This document shows, piece by piece, positions 16,946 to 25,561 of a stretch of 64,000 nt of DNA. The DNA is taken from contig NZ_JACNMO010000018.1 of NCBI RefSeq assembly GCF_020622345.1, positions 1 through 64,000 of the forward strand, given 5' to 3'. Below the pieces are notes generated by a model that saw nothing but the letters and a program-made list of their open reading frames with translations, did no database searches and had not been told where the DNA came from. Positions within the stretch are counted from its first letter, which is position 1; every line of letters begins with the position of its first letter. The position numbers and the translations under genes were made by a program. The stretch comes from Roseobacter weihaiensis. Lineage in GTDB: Bacteria > Pseudomonadota > Alphaproteobacteria > Rhodobacterales > Rhodobacteraceae.

Positions 16946-18539
16946 CGTGGACCTCCCGCGTGAAAACCTGTGCGACGTCCTGGGCCGCAACGCACTTTGG
17001 GAGCGTCGCCCTATGGTTCAAAGCCGCAACCACGCCATGCAGGCTAGCGTCTTCTGTAAAGGTCGCGTGATCGGCTGTTTTTCGACTCGGCCTGACGGCC
17101 GGTCCGTCCAGATAGGCCTTCAACGTTTGGCCAACACCGGGCGCAAAGAACCGATGCTGTGCGAAATGATCATGTGCGTTGGGGCGCACATCTGTCGCGA
17201 ACCAACCGCAAGGACGACCGGTGTATTCAGCAAATGCTTGTGTCAGGCGATCCAAGATGGCCTCAGGCGCATCGCCTTTTGCAGTCTTGGCGAACCAGAC
17301 CGCGCCGGTTTCGGCCGGGTGAAAATAGGCGACCGACTGGTCCGGGTCGATCTGCCCTGCGCGTGTCGTCAGATAGCCCCAGTCTTTCAGCAAGACATTG
17401 GGACACAAAATAGTGTCAACGGGCTTCATCCCATGATCCGAACACATCACGCATGGTCGGCCTCCCGCAGCGCTGACCACAGCGGCAAGGCCACAGTCAA
17501 TCTCTGCCAATGCGTCGCAAAGAAGGGCGTCTGCCAGAAGCGCACGGGCCGGCGTGCTGTGTGCATTCTCAGGATCAACCAACCCCAGAATTTCATGGAA
17601 CAGAAGATCGTAGGCCGGTTGATAGGCAAGTATGAAGTCTGCCTTTTGCGCCGCGACGGCGACAACGGCTTCTGCCCAAAATCGCTTTGATAGTTCGGAT
17701 ACGCCGCGAAACAGAACTCTCTCCGCACGACCGTCTCCACCATCGATTAGAGGACGGCCAAATCCTCCGCTTCGGAAAACTTTAGCCAGACCACCGGCGA
17801 CAAATGGAAATCGTTCCCCAACCTGATCAGGGGCCTGGCCTGTCGGTGTGAAGGAATAGGACCCGAGGACATGGACTTGAACACCGTCATCCGTTTCACA
17901 CAGACACGCCAGCGTCGGCGCACCGGACACAATCGTGATCGGTGCCCATTCGCCTGACTTCAGATGAAGTTTTTGAGGGGCTGACCCCGATGGCCCGCTG
18001 ACGTCAATCCAGACACCGCCATCGGGGTGTCGCTGCGTCATGACCTGGAGACCCAGATCGGCGACCCTATGCGCACCCTCGCCGTCTGAAATGTCGATGG
18101 AAAATGGCGCAACAGTCGGAGGCACAAAACCATAGCTGTGCGATACCAGTGCCTCGCCCAAGCTATGCGCGTCAACAAAGGGGATATGACAGAGCGACAC
18201 GCTCAAACCTGCCTTGGCATAGTGGTCCCAAATCATCGGAACGTCGCTTTGAAATGCCGCGAATGCATTGCTTGTTGCGAGGGGACCGTTTGCATCCGGG
18301 ACATCAAAGCCGGTCAGACCGTGCGTTCCGGGACCGGCGCCGCTGAAGAGGCTGCACAACGACGGCGGCGTTTGGCAGTTCGGGCTGACGGGCAGCAACC
18401 GCGCAATCTGATCGGTGCGCATCAGCCTTGCAAGCGTCGGAAATTTCGTTGGGTTTTTGGAGAGCTGACGATCAACAAGCCACTTGGGAAGTCCGTCAAC
18501 GACAATCCAGCACATTTGGGGGAGCTTTGTCATCTCCAT
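16932..18539 (-). CDS. Alkaline-phosphatase-superfamily phosphodiesterase / nucleotide pyrophosphatase
   Basis: 535 residues. An early metal-binding motif sits in MCWIVVDGLPKWLVD, the nucleophile threonine in CQTPPSLCSLFSGAGPGTHG, a D...H metal pair in ILAYQPAYDLLFHE, and the DH pair in CVMCSDHGMKP, the order seen in type I phosphodiesterase/nucleotide pyrophosphatase enzymes. There is no signal peptide, so it is cytoplasmic, unlike many relatives. It would cleave a phosphodiester or pyrophosphate bond, such as release of a nucleotide from an intermediate. The start may be the first or third codon (MEM). Confidence 0.8.
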   Translation of the reverse strand: MEMTKLPQMCWIVVDGLPKWLVDRQLSKNPTKFPTLARLMRTDQIARLLPVSPNCQTPPSLCSLFSGAGPGTHGLTGFDVPDANGPLATSNAFAAFQSDVPMIWDHYAKAGLSVSLCHIPFVDAHSLGEALVSHSYGFVPPTVAPFSIDISDGEGAHRVADLGLQVMTQRHPDGGVWIDVSGPSGSAPQKLHLKSGEWAPITIVSGAPTLACLCETDDGVQVHVLGSYSFTPTGQAPDQVGERFPFVAGGLAKVFRSGGFGRPLIDGGDGRAERVLFRGVSELSKRFWAEAVVAVAAQKADFILAYQPAYDLLFHEILGLVDPENAHSTPARALLADALLCDALAEIDCGLAAVVSAAGGRPCVMCSDHGMKPVDTILCPNVLLKDWGYLTTRAGQIDPDQSVAYFHPAETGAVWFAKTAKGDAPEAILDRLTQAFAEYTGRPCGWFATDVRPNAHDHFAQHRFFAPGVGQTLKAYLDGPAVRPSRKTADHATFTEDASLHGVVAALNHRATLPKCVAAQDVAQVFTREVHDVAH

Positions 18540-19153
18540 AGCTCGACCTGCCGAAGTGGTGGGGAAACGAATGGTCGGGACGTGTCCCCAGAGGCTTCCT
18601 GCAAAAGAGTATCGGTGAACGCGAAGACATCCGCGGCATAGTTTTGCAAGCTTGTGCCGCAGTTTACGAGCACATGGTCAGGCCGGATCCGCATCGCTGT
18701 CTGATCGACGGTTGACGTGCGTTGAGTTTGAAGGTCCTGACGCTGATCAAGTCGCGCCGCGATGGACCCGGCATCCGCCGAAACCCGGAGGATCTTGAAT
18801 CCGAGGCGCCGCAAAACTGGCAGGTCAACATCGGGGTCACGCAGATCGTCGTTGACGATAACATCTTCAACACACTCCGACAGGCGCTTTACGAAGTCAT
18901 CCACAATAGACGTCGGACAAATGGAGCGGAGATGCATCGCGATGTCTTCCAGCAACTTTTGGTTTTGTTGATAGGTCTCTATGTGCTGGCCCGCCGTGGC
19001 GTAGAATTGCTGTTGCAGGCGATAAAGGGGGTCTGCAAGTTTCAATATGCGCGCGGATTTTCCAAGCTGGCGGCAGCGCATTTCGATGAAGCCCGCCGTG
19101 GTTGATTTGCCCGATCCACTTGGCGCAACAATAGCGAGACGCATCTGGCTCAT
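18530..19153 (-). CDS. P-loop kinase resembling deoxynucleoside-monophosphate kinases
   Basis: 207 residues with Walker A GSGKST in IVAPSGSGKSTTAGFIEMRC, then KLADPLYRLQQQFYATAG and DDLRDPDVDLPVLRRLGFKI, a layout like the dNMP kinases of phage T4 gp1 type (FADPL and DVR-F-NE-E blocks). It probably phosphorylates a nucleotide or nucleotide-like molecule. It overlaps the phosphodiesterase start by 10 bases and the HPr-kinase-like stop by one base. Confidence 0.6.
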   Translation of the reverse strand: MSQMRLAIVAPSGSGKSTTAGFIEMRCRQLGKSARILKLADPLYRLQQQFYATAGQHIETYQQNQKLLEDIAMHLRSICPTSIVDDFVKRLSECVEDVIVNDDLRDPDVDLPVLRRLGFKILRVSADAGSIAARLDQRQDLQTQRTSTVDQTAMRIRPDHVLVNCGTSLQNYAADVFAFTDTLLQEASGDTSRPFVSPPLRQVELWR

Positions 19154-20232
19154 CAGACTGTCTCCGTCCGCGTTGTGTTCAGAATATCGCGCAAAGGCGG
19201 TGTAGGGATCTTGCCTTGCACTTCGATCCAGGGTGCTTTGGTTAGTGCTTCCAGAACCGACGAACCGCTGTCAGGTATGCCTGAACGTGCTTCTTCAAGG
19301 TAAAGCCGGTGCCATTGCGCCGTTAAGAACTGGTCGGGCCATTCCAGAATGTCGGCCACCGCGCCCGGTGTTCTTTGCGCATCGCTCAACAACCGGATCC
19401 CAGCGGTTTCATTGACATTGGGAAGTACGAGCGCAGCAAGGTTGGTCGTCTCTGTGATGGGGGACTGTGCGACCACATCGCGAAACAGGTCGGGATCTAC
19501 CAGGTGCTTTGAGTTCAGCGCGTACCGTTCACCGCCCGGCGCCTGAAATGATATGCCCAATCTGGCGGCAAGATCTGGATAGGCAACGAGGCTCCCGAGA
19601 CCGATGTAGGGAATGTCTGGCCAGGCTTTCAGGCAAAGCTCTGATCCGACTACTTTTGCAAGAACTTTGTCGCCAGAAAAGTAACGCGCACCCTGCCTTT
19701 CCACGAGGCTAAGCATTGTCGTTGTTTTGCCCGCTCCCTTGTGCCCCATGACAAGAACCGCTGCATCGCCGATTGTCACGGCGCTGGCATGTAATAGAAC
19801 CCAGCCCTTTGACTGCGCGACCAGCAATGCGAGATAGCGGGTGAAATCATGCAAATGAATTGTGGAGCCAGGGTTTTGGGACGTACCAAAGAACGTCACC
19901 TTGCGGGTAGCTCGATCAACGACATAGGCGGTTGAACTTGTCTCATCTATCGCGATTGACTTTTGCGGTTGAGCCCAAAGCTGCCCGGAAAGGTTGTACG
20001 ATGGGCATGAACTGCGCCGGAAATCCACTGGGCTAGGGGGGGCGTCAGGCAGGTGGTCAATGGCCTCTTCAAAGGGAGCCAGCGTAATGGTTACATCTGG
20101 CGTCACAACGCTCTCTTGAGTTTCGAAATACGGGGCGAGAAATCTGATTAACCTACGCGCCATCGGTGCCATTGGGGTCGGCCAATTCAGCGCCAGCGTG
20201 CAAGCGCCATTGCATATCGTTGTTGAAGTCAT
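19153..20232 (-). CDS. HPr-kinase-like P-loop protein
   Basis: 359 residues. The central block VLLHASAVTIGDAAVLVMGH is followed by KGAGKTTTMLSLVER, and SGDKVLAKV gives the second HprK motif. It lacks the N-terminal regulatory domain of true HprK. Stand-alone HprK-like kinases occur in several biosynthetic loci, including some lasso-peptide clusters, where they phosphorylate the product rather than HPr. The start at 20232 overlaps the upstream stop by four bases. The longer open frame is a shadow of the preceding gene. Confidence 0.7.
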   Translation of the reverse strand: MTSTTICNGACTLALNWPTPMAPMARRLIRFLAPYFETQESVVTPDVTITLAPFEEAIDHLPDAPPSPVDFRRSSCPSYNLSGQLWAQPQKSIAIDETSSTAYVVDRATRKVTFFGTSQNPGSTIHLHDFTRYLALLVAQSKGWVLLHASAVTIGDAAVLVMGHKGAGKTTTMLSLVERQGARYFSGDKVLAKVVGSELCLKAWPDIPYIGLGSLVAYPDLAARLGISFQAPGGERYALNSKHLVDPDLFRDVVAQSPITETTNLAALVLPNVNETAGIRLLSDAQRTPGAVADILEWPDQFLTAQWHRLYLEEARSGIPDSGSSVLEALTKAPWIEVQGKIPTPPLRDILNTTRTETV

Positions 20233-20852
20233 GCTGTACCTGCCAATTGTGCCAAGGGGGCTGACTTCCGACGAGGCACAAAGGGCGCGCGCCCGATCCC
20301 GATGCACAAAGAGACCCAGATTGGGCAGACGCCCTCGGCTCGGGCCGCTGCAATTAGGGTCGGGTCTGCGCAAAAGGGTGACAGCGTGACGACCCCCATG
20401 TCCGAACGGTTCATCCCGACATGAAGAAAGCAATCGCTGATCCCCAAAGCGGTGCATGCAGGGTCCAAGACGCGCGTTATGTCTTCAGGAGCAGGCGCAT
20501 TTGCTGTGGTCCAATAGATCCGCAGAATCCCTTTCTGAACTGCCGAGAACACATGAAAATCAGCGTCACCGTCGCTTCCATAGCGACAGGCTCTCAGGTG
20601 ACCGGCCATTTCCAGCTCTGTGCCGATGCTGGATAACACCCCCAGTCGGCGGGGCGACCACGCCGCGTCAAGTGTCGCAAGCACTGGCACGCAGGCGAGG
20701 TCCCATGTCATGACATGTGCAAACGGGCCCGAATGACGAATAAATTCAGATATCGTCATAGCAGCGGGGTCAAAACCGTAACTTCTCAAAAGGTTACGCG
20801 GTGCGGCCGGAACCTCTTTTTGGGTGAGCATGACAAGGGTACCATCTATCAC
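20229..20852 (-). CDS. Uncharacterised protein in the nucleotide-themed operon
   Basis: 207 residues, not recognised. It has alternating beta and helical segments (for example SEFIRHSGPFAHVMTWDLAC and LGISDCFLHVGMNRSDMGVV), no signal peptide and no membrane helix. It is bounded by four-base overlaps on both sides, so it is certainly a translated operon member. Scattered histidines and aspartates do not form a motif I can name. Confidence 0.65.
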   Translation of the reverse strand: MIDGTLVMLTQKEVPAAPRNLLRSYGFDPAAMTISEFIRHSGPFAHVMTWDLACVPVLATLDAAWSPRRLGVLSSIGTELEMAGHLRACRYGSDGDADFHVFSAVQKGILRIYWTTANAPAPEDITRVLDPACTALGISDCFLHVGMNRSDMGVVTLSPFCADPTLIAAARAEGVCPIWVSLCIGIGRAPFVPRRKSAPLAQLAGTA

Positions 20853-21886
20853 GCGATCACCTTGATGTTGCGAGCAGGTAGGTCCGGTGCCTGGGCAGAT
20901 TGGGAAGTCGCTGCTTTTTCAATCAGGAACGCTTCCACGCGCTCGAAAAGGCGGTCCAGCTCCCTTTCGGTCGCAGCGTCATCGGCAGGTCCACGGGTTT
21001 TTTCGTAGCGAACCGTGACATGACTTTCCGAGGGAGCGTCCATAAAGATGCGATGTTCGAAGTTGACCGTATAAACCGCCCCGCTCACCGCGCTTTCGAG
21101 AGGGACATCATTCGTTATGCGCCGCCATACCCGATGCAGCTTGCAAGGGCGATGGAATGCGTCTTCCACAACCTGTGCCCCGTCTTTGCTGCCAAGCGTA
21201 ACGGACATCTGGCCCTTCAAAAGCTCCGAACGGCCATGCCGCGAGAAGAGCGCGAGTGTATAAGGCCTTTGACGCTCTGACGGATCGTCTGTGTCCACCG
21301 ACGCACCATAGAGCAGGGCATACTCATCATCGGCAGGGCTATCGGTGAAAACGAAGGCGGATACCACATCAAATGACTGGCGCACCGGGAACCGGAACCG
21401 TGGGACAAACGGGGACATGTCGCCCGCGTGAAGGTGCTGCGCAAAATGCCGCGCGGTAAGACTCATCTCAACATTGTCAGACACCGGAAGATGACGGTGT
21501 TTGGAGGTGGTGTAAGTATAGAAGCACTCATTATTGCTAAGCGGCAAATACCATTCGTCAAAGGCCTGGGCGATCGCTGTCTCTATACCCGTCCCGGCCG
21601 GCACGGTGTGGTTAACCGCAAAGAACATCGCGCGATCATTGTCCAACACATGCAGCAAATGGCTGAGGACGACACTCCCTGACACGTCTTGAACTGCAAT
21701 TGCCAAGGGCATCTGTTCAGGATCCAATGGCCCCGTTTCACCCAAGTCCGATCCTTGAAGCACAATTGTCCGCGTCTTTGAATCAACATTGCGAAGCGGA
21801 AGCCACGCGATCTTTGGGTTCAACAAAGACGCTGCCTCCTGATGGCGCAATTCCCATGGTCCAAAAATAACAAAAACCTGCTTCAT
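20849..21886 (-). CDS. Uncharacterised protein, beta-rich
   Basis: 345 residues, not recognised. The C-terminal half has several Arg/Lys-rich strands (HRVWRRITN, YTVNFEHRIF, SHVTVRYEKTRG) followed by a charged helix. That pattern is reminiscent of a phosphate-binding barrel like that suspected in its neighbour, but no EXEXK motif is visible. It is soluble, with no signal peptide. Four-base overlaps at both ends tie it to the operon. Confidence 0.65.
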   Translation of the reverse strand: MKQVFVIFGPWELRHQEAASLLNPKIAWLPLRNVDSKTRTIVLQGSDLGETGPLDPEQMPLAIAVQDVSGSVVLSHLLHVLDNDRAMFFAVNHTVPAGTGIETAIAQAFDEWYLPLSNNECFYTYTTSKHRHLPVSDNVEMSLTARHFAQHLHAGDMSPFVPRFRFPVRQSFDVVSAFVFTDSPADDEYALLYGASVDTDDPSERQRPYTLALFSRHGRSELLKGQMSVTLGSKDGAQVVEDAFHRPCKLHRVWRRITNDVPLESAVSGAVYTVNFEHRIFMDAPSESHVTVRYEKTRGPADDAATERELDRLFERVEAFLIEKAATSQSAQAPDLPARNIKVIA

Positions 21887-23082
21887 ACCGCTTGCACCTC
21901 CGGGACAGAAGGCTGATGGACGTCGCGCAAGAAGCTCAGCTTGGAGTAAGGTGTCTGAACGTAGCTGGCTCCACAGGATCGGAAGACACTTTCAGCAAAG
22001 GCGCAGACCGTCTCAAAATCTGCCAAGACATCCTTTGGATCAGCGACCGAACGGGTTCGAATGTATTCCACCTCGCTTTGCGATAGCAGGGCATTGCTGC
22101 CGTCAAATGGGCGCGAGATGTCAACCACTATGGCAAAAGCGTTGCCGGTTTCAAGGGACTCAACATCAACGTCGAACCGTGTACGCCGAAAGCCTGGCAA
22201 ACGTCGTGTTGTCCCGCCTGACACCTCAAGCGCCTTTTGCGCATATCGGTCCGGTTGCACGGGCAGGTGATGCGCGATGGATTCGTAGCGTAGCTCCGCA
22301 TCTTCTTGGAAACGCTTATATTTGAGGGTCGTGTTCCCATCGGTTTGGGGAATGAAGGCCAGGTAGCCCTGTGCGGCAGGAGGGTCTGTGACCTCAAAGA
22401 TCTCGCTATCATAGTGCCAGAGATGAAACTGATCGTTGAATTCAGAGATCCAGCCAGGCAGTACATCGGACCGGGCCGCATCGTGCAATGCACGCGAGAT
22501 TGCCCATATGCTGACGGGCGCCGTCGACCACGTCGCTGCCCTGAGCACATGCGCGAAGGTGTATTTGCGTTCTAGTTCGTAATCGAACTTCCATTTCTGC
22601 CGAATGCGTCTGCTATTGATCTTTGGCCCATGAAACAAAGCGAGACGCTTTACTTCCTGCAGGCAGGCCTGCAACCAGCCCAAATCTTCAGAGAGTGCAG
22701 GAACATCCCCGAGAGCCAGAAAATATGTGCTTTGGCCATCGGTTTCGTAGTTTTGATAGAGGCGAGCACGGTCGGCGTCCACCGTGATCAGGAACATTGG
22801 TGCGCCGCCGGATGTCAGGCCCAATTGTGCCGCTGTGGTTTGCTCCCGTTCCAGACCTTTCGGACCGATTTCTCCCAAGTAGAGTGCCTGTGCTGAACAG
22901 GGCGACTTCACAGCATCACGCACCACGTAGCGGGCATCAAAAGCGTCAAAGGGCGCGACAATGGCATTACGCCCGACTGCAAGCGACCGTCGCGCTGCGA
23001 CATTGACGATCGTGGCCCATTTAGCGTTCTGCTCAAAAGAATAGACATCTTCCGGGGTCGCATAGATCAGCCAGTAAATCAT
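21883..23082 (-). CDS. Possible CYTH / triphosphate-tunnel protein with an extra N-terminal domain
   Basis: 399 residues. After about 160 unrecognised residues comes FDYELERKYTF, which fits the EXEXK signature of CYTH (triphosphate tunnel metalloenzyme) proteins. Downstream are TTLKYKR (TxK), GFRRTRFDVDV (RxR) and LSQSEVEYIRTR (ExE) in the usual order, although widely spaced. If correct, it would bind or hydrolyse a triphosphate. I chose the ATG at 23082 because it overlaps the upstream stop as ATGA, like most junctions in this operon, and has GGAGG ten bases before it; an ATG at 23091 is possible. Function is inferred from motif order only. Confidence 0.5.
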   Translation of the reverse strand: MIYWLIYATPEDVYSFEQNAKWATIVNVAARRSLAVGRNAIVAPFDAFDARYVVRDAVKSPCSAQALYLGEIGPKGLEREQTTAAQLGLTSGGAPMFLITVDADRARLYQNYETDGQSTYFLALGDVPALSEDLGWLQACLQEVKRLALFHGPKINSRRIRQKWKFDYELERKYTFAHVLRAATWSTAPVSIWAISRALHDAARSDVLPGWISEFNDQFHLWHYDSEIFEVTDPPAAQGYLAFIPQTDGNTTLKYKRFQEDAELRYESIAHHLPVQPDRYAQKALEVSGGTTRRLPGFRRTRFDVDVESLETGNAFAIVVDISRPFDGSNALLSQSEVEYIRTRSVADPKDVLADFETVCAFAESVFRSCGASYVQTPYSKLSFLRDVHQPSVPEVQAV

Positions 23083-25004
23083 GCTGTGCATTCCTCCACC
23101 TGCTGTCGTGCCGCGCTGGGGATGTCGAGAACGTGGGTTTGGCCATCCGCGAGACTGTCAAAAAGCGACTGTGAGGCGATGCCCGGCTTTCCGCTTTCGC
23201 GGATCAGGATGGACAGATGCGACAGAAGCGAAGCATTTTCGAACACAAATCCGGCAACATAGGGCAAGAAAACAGCGAGAAGTGCAAAAGGACGCTTGCA
23301 TACCAGAATGGGCGGCTCCGGCAGCGCTTGCACCTTTTCCATTAACTGCTCCACATAGGGGCCCAATTCAGCGCTGTTGGGCACCTCATTCATGCTGATG
23401 GAAGGACCATCGCTAAGGTCCTGCAGGTGATGGCTGTCTGCGATACGTAAAACTTGACCTCTGGCAAAGCCCGCGCTGATCACGGCGGCTGCGCCACCGA
23501 CTGCAGGTGTTGATTGCTGGTGGGCCGCTCGCGTTGTCAGGTCGAGCAATGTCAGACCATGTTCGTGCATTGTCCATTCAAGGTGGGATGGGCCAAAACG
23601 CTCTGTTGCGATTTTAAGTGCAGCAATAATCGTGCGTGCCTCTGCGTTGCTCATCCAATCGGGGCACCCATGGCCATCCTGTTGCAGGATCACATGTTCC
23701 GATACTGCTGATCCTCGGTTCAATGCCATCAAGCCGTCTGCGGAGTATTCGAGGACAGCGGTACCGTCCTCTGAAAGCTGCGCGATCATGCCGTAGTCGC
23801 CCTTTATGAAGGCGCGCAGCACGATGCAAGACGTTCGACCTTCCGGGATCTGTGCTGCGGTCAATGTCTCGATGACTTTATCGCCAGGAACGATCATTTG
23901 GCGTAAGAGGTCGCTGGCGTCGATAACGACACGTTCGCAAACCAAAAGCGCGTCCAAAGCACCGTTGTGCAGAACCTCTTTCAAACCGGCGCGGTTGACC
24001 CGCAACAACAAGGCTGGCGGGCACCACAGTCCCAACTCTTGCGAAATGCGGTGAAGCGGTGCGCGCTTGGCGCGGAAATACTGCACATAGTCTGGCAGGG
24101 TCTCGCTGGAAAAGAACGCCTCTTGCGAGTCTTCGTATATCGGGACCACGTCGTAGTATGCTGCGGCATCTAGTTGTTCCACCGACGTGGCGAGTGCTGT
24201 CATGGGGCGGACCTGCACGACCGTCAGATCTTGTCCGTCCCAAACCCACTCCATGTCGACCTCGTGGTCGAACAGTGCTTTGAGCTTTGCTAGGTCTGCA
24301 AACACAGCTTGCGCACCCGCCGAACCCAAAGGATCGTTCGCTTCCGTTGGTCCGGATGTGGGCGTCGCTGTGCGGCCGGTCCGAGACCCGTCCAGCAAAG
24401 CACCACTCAGCCCAGCGACATACTCACAAATGGGCTCGCCACGTGTCACGGGGTTCGTCGAAAAAGCAACGCCTGCGGCTGCGGCCGGGATAACGGCCTG
24501 CACCATAATCGACATCCGATCATCCTGTGTCGGCAGATTGGCCGCGAGGCGGGCAACGATGGCTGCGCGCGCATAATACGACTTCCAAACAGTGATGATC
24601 GCCTCAATCACGGCGGCGTCACCTTCGACGCCGATGACGCTCTCGTATAGTCCGGCAGCGCTGCTAGAGGTATCATCCTCATGTGCCGCCGCAGATCTGA
24701 CTGCGAGTGGCGTTTCGCGCCAACTTTCCAGCTGCTGATCAAGATTCTGTGCTAACATTTCGCGCCAAACCGTGGCCGGTTGCACATCCCGAAGAAGCTC
24801 TTCGATCCTCGCGATTTGACGCTCCAACGTTGCGCCGGTCGTCAGTTCGATATCTGTCAACTGCGCGGCAAGGGCCGCGTCTTTTCGATCAAAATCCGCG
24901 ATCAAACCCTGCAATTCCGCAGTGGTGATCAAACAAGTGTCGGGTACGCGGACGGTCTCACCCGCCTTCATCAAACTTGTATATTTTTGAGGAAGCCTCG
25001 TCAT
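23079..25004 (-). CDS. PEP-synthase / rifampin-phosphotransferase-like dikinase
   Basis: 641 residues. The N-terminal ATP-grasp domain shows LAVRSAAAHEDDTSSSAAGL, MVQAVIPAAAAGVAFSTNPV and DMEWVWDGQDLTVVQVRPMT, matching the PPDK/PEP-synthase nucleotide domain. The C-terminal swivelling domain carries a phosphohistidine in NASLLSHLSILIRESGKPGI (His about residue 596). There is no PEP/pyruvate TIM barrel, so the arrangement resembles rifampin phosphotransferase: ATP domain, acceptor-binding middle, His domain. It probably transfers a phosphate from ATP to an unknown small molecule. It overlaps both neighbours by four bases. Confidence 0.75.
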   Translation of the reverse strand: MTRLPQKYTSLMKAGETVRVPDTCLITTAELQGLIADFDRKDAALAAQLTDIELTTGATLERQIARIEELLRDVQPATVWREMLAQNLDQQLESWRETPLAVRSAAAHEDDTSSSAAGLYESVIGVEGDAAVIEAIITVWKSYYARAAIVARLAANLPTQDDRMSIMVQAVIPAAAAGVAFSTNPVTRGEPICEYVAGLSGALLDGSRTGRTATPTSGPTEANDPLGSAGAQAVFADLAKLKALFDHEVDMEWVWDGQDLTVVQVRPMTALATSVEQLDAAAYYDVVPIYEDSQEAFFSSETLPDYVQYFRAKRAPLHRISQELGLWCPPALLLRVNRAGLKEVLHNGALDALLVCERVVIDASDLLRQMIVPGDKVIETLTAAQIPEGRTSCIVLRAFIKGDYGMIAQLSEDGTAVLEYSADGLMALNRGSAVSEHVILQQDGHGCPDWMSNAEARTIIAALKIATERFGPSHLEWTMHEHGLTLLDLTTRAAHQQSTPAVGGAAAVISAGFARGQVLRIADSHHLQDLSDGPSISMNEVPNSAELGPYVEQLMEKVQALPEPPILVCKRPFALLAVFLPYVAGFVFENASLLSHLSILIRESGKPGIASQSLFDSLADGQTHVLDIPSAARQQVEECTA

Positions 25005-25561
25005 TCGCCCACCATCAAAGCGTTCTCTGTGTCAACAGGCTCAACGGCCACATCGCGATGGATACGCGATGCGATAGGGCCATAGGCTCCCTGATACTTG
25101 CCTTCGTAGAGTTCAATTTCGCCTTTCGGCTGCCAGAACATCATCTGCCCAATGGCCATCCCCTCATAAAGCCGGATCGGGTGGAGGGCGAAAAGCTGAA
25201 TGGTCCATTGGCCGATGAACCCAATGTCACCCAATGAAGCAGACAAATTGATGAACATACCCAGTCGAGCCACAGAGGACCGAGCGGCATAGGTCGGGGC
25301 AAATTTCTTGCTCCCGATACGCTCTCTTGTGTGCGCAAGATAGAGACGGCGCGGCTGCAAAACAATTTCACCGTCTTTCATCCAGATTTCGTCAGTCTGG
25401 TTTTTTTCTCTCGGATTCAAAACGCCTTCTTTATAGACGCGAAAAGAAGGACCCAACGTAAAGTTGTAACTGTTTGGATTGACTTGGCCCGGGACAAACG
25501 GGTCGATGGTGATGTCACCGCTTTTAACCGCGTTCGCAATGGCCTGACCTGTCAAAATCAT
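25001..25561 (-). CDS. dCTP deaminase-like protein, catalytic Glu replaced by Gln
   Basis: 186 residues of the dCTP deaminase/dUTPase superfamily: NPNSYNFTLGPSFRVY, ARSSVARLGMFI (the RSSxxR nucleotide and catalytic loop) and GDIGFIGQWTIQLFALHPIR. In E. coli Dcd and archaeal Dcd-Dut the segment equivalent to GQWTIQL contains the catalytic glutamate (VLE or TLE); here it is Gln. The start at 25561 overlaps the upstream paralogue's stop by four bases. It may form mixed trimers with that paralogue, which has Glu but lacks the RSSxxR pattern. Confidence 0.8.
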   Translation of the reverse strand: MILTGQAIANAVKSGDITIDPFVPGQVNPNSYNFTLGPSFRVYKEGVLNPREKNQTDEIWMKDGEIVLQPRRLYLAHTRERIGSKKFAPTYAARSSVARLGMFINLSASLGDIGFIGQWTIQLFALHPIRLYEGMAIGQMMFWQPKGEIELYEGKYQGAYGPIASRIHRDVAVEPVDTENALMVGE

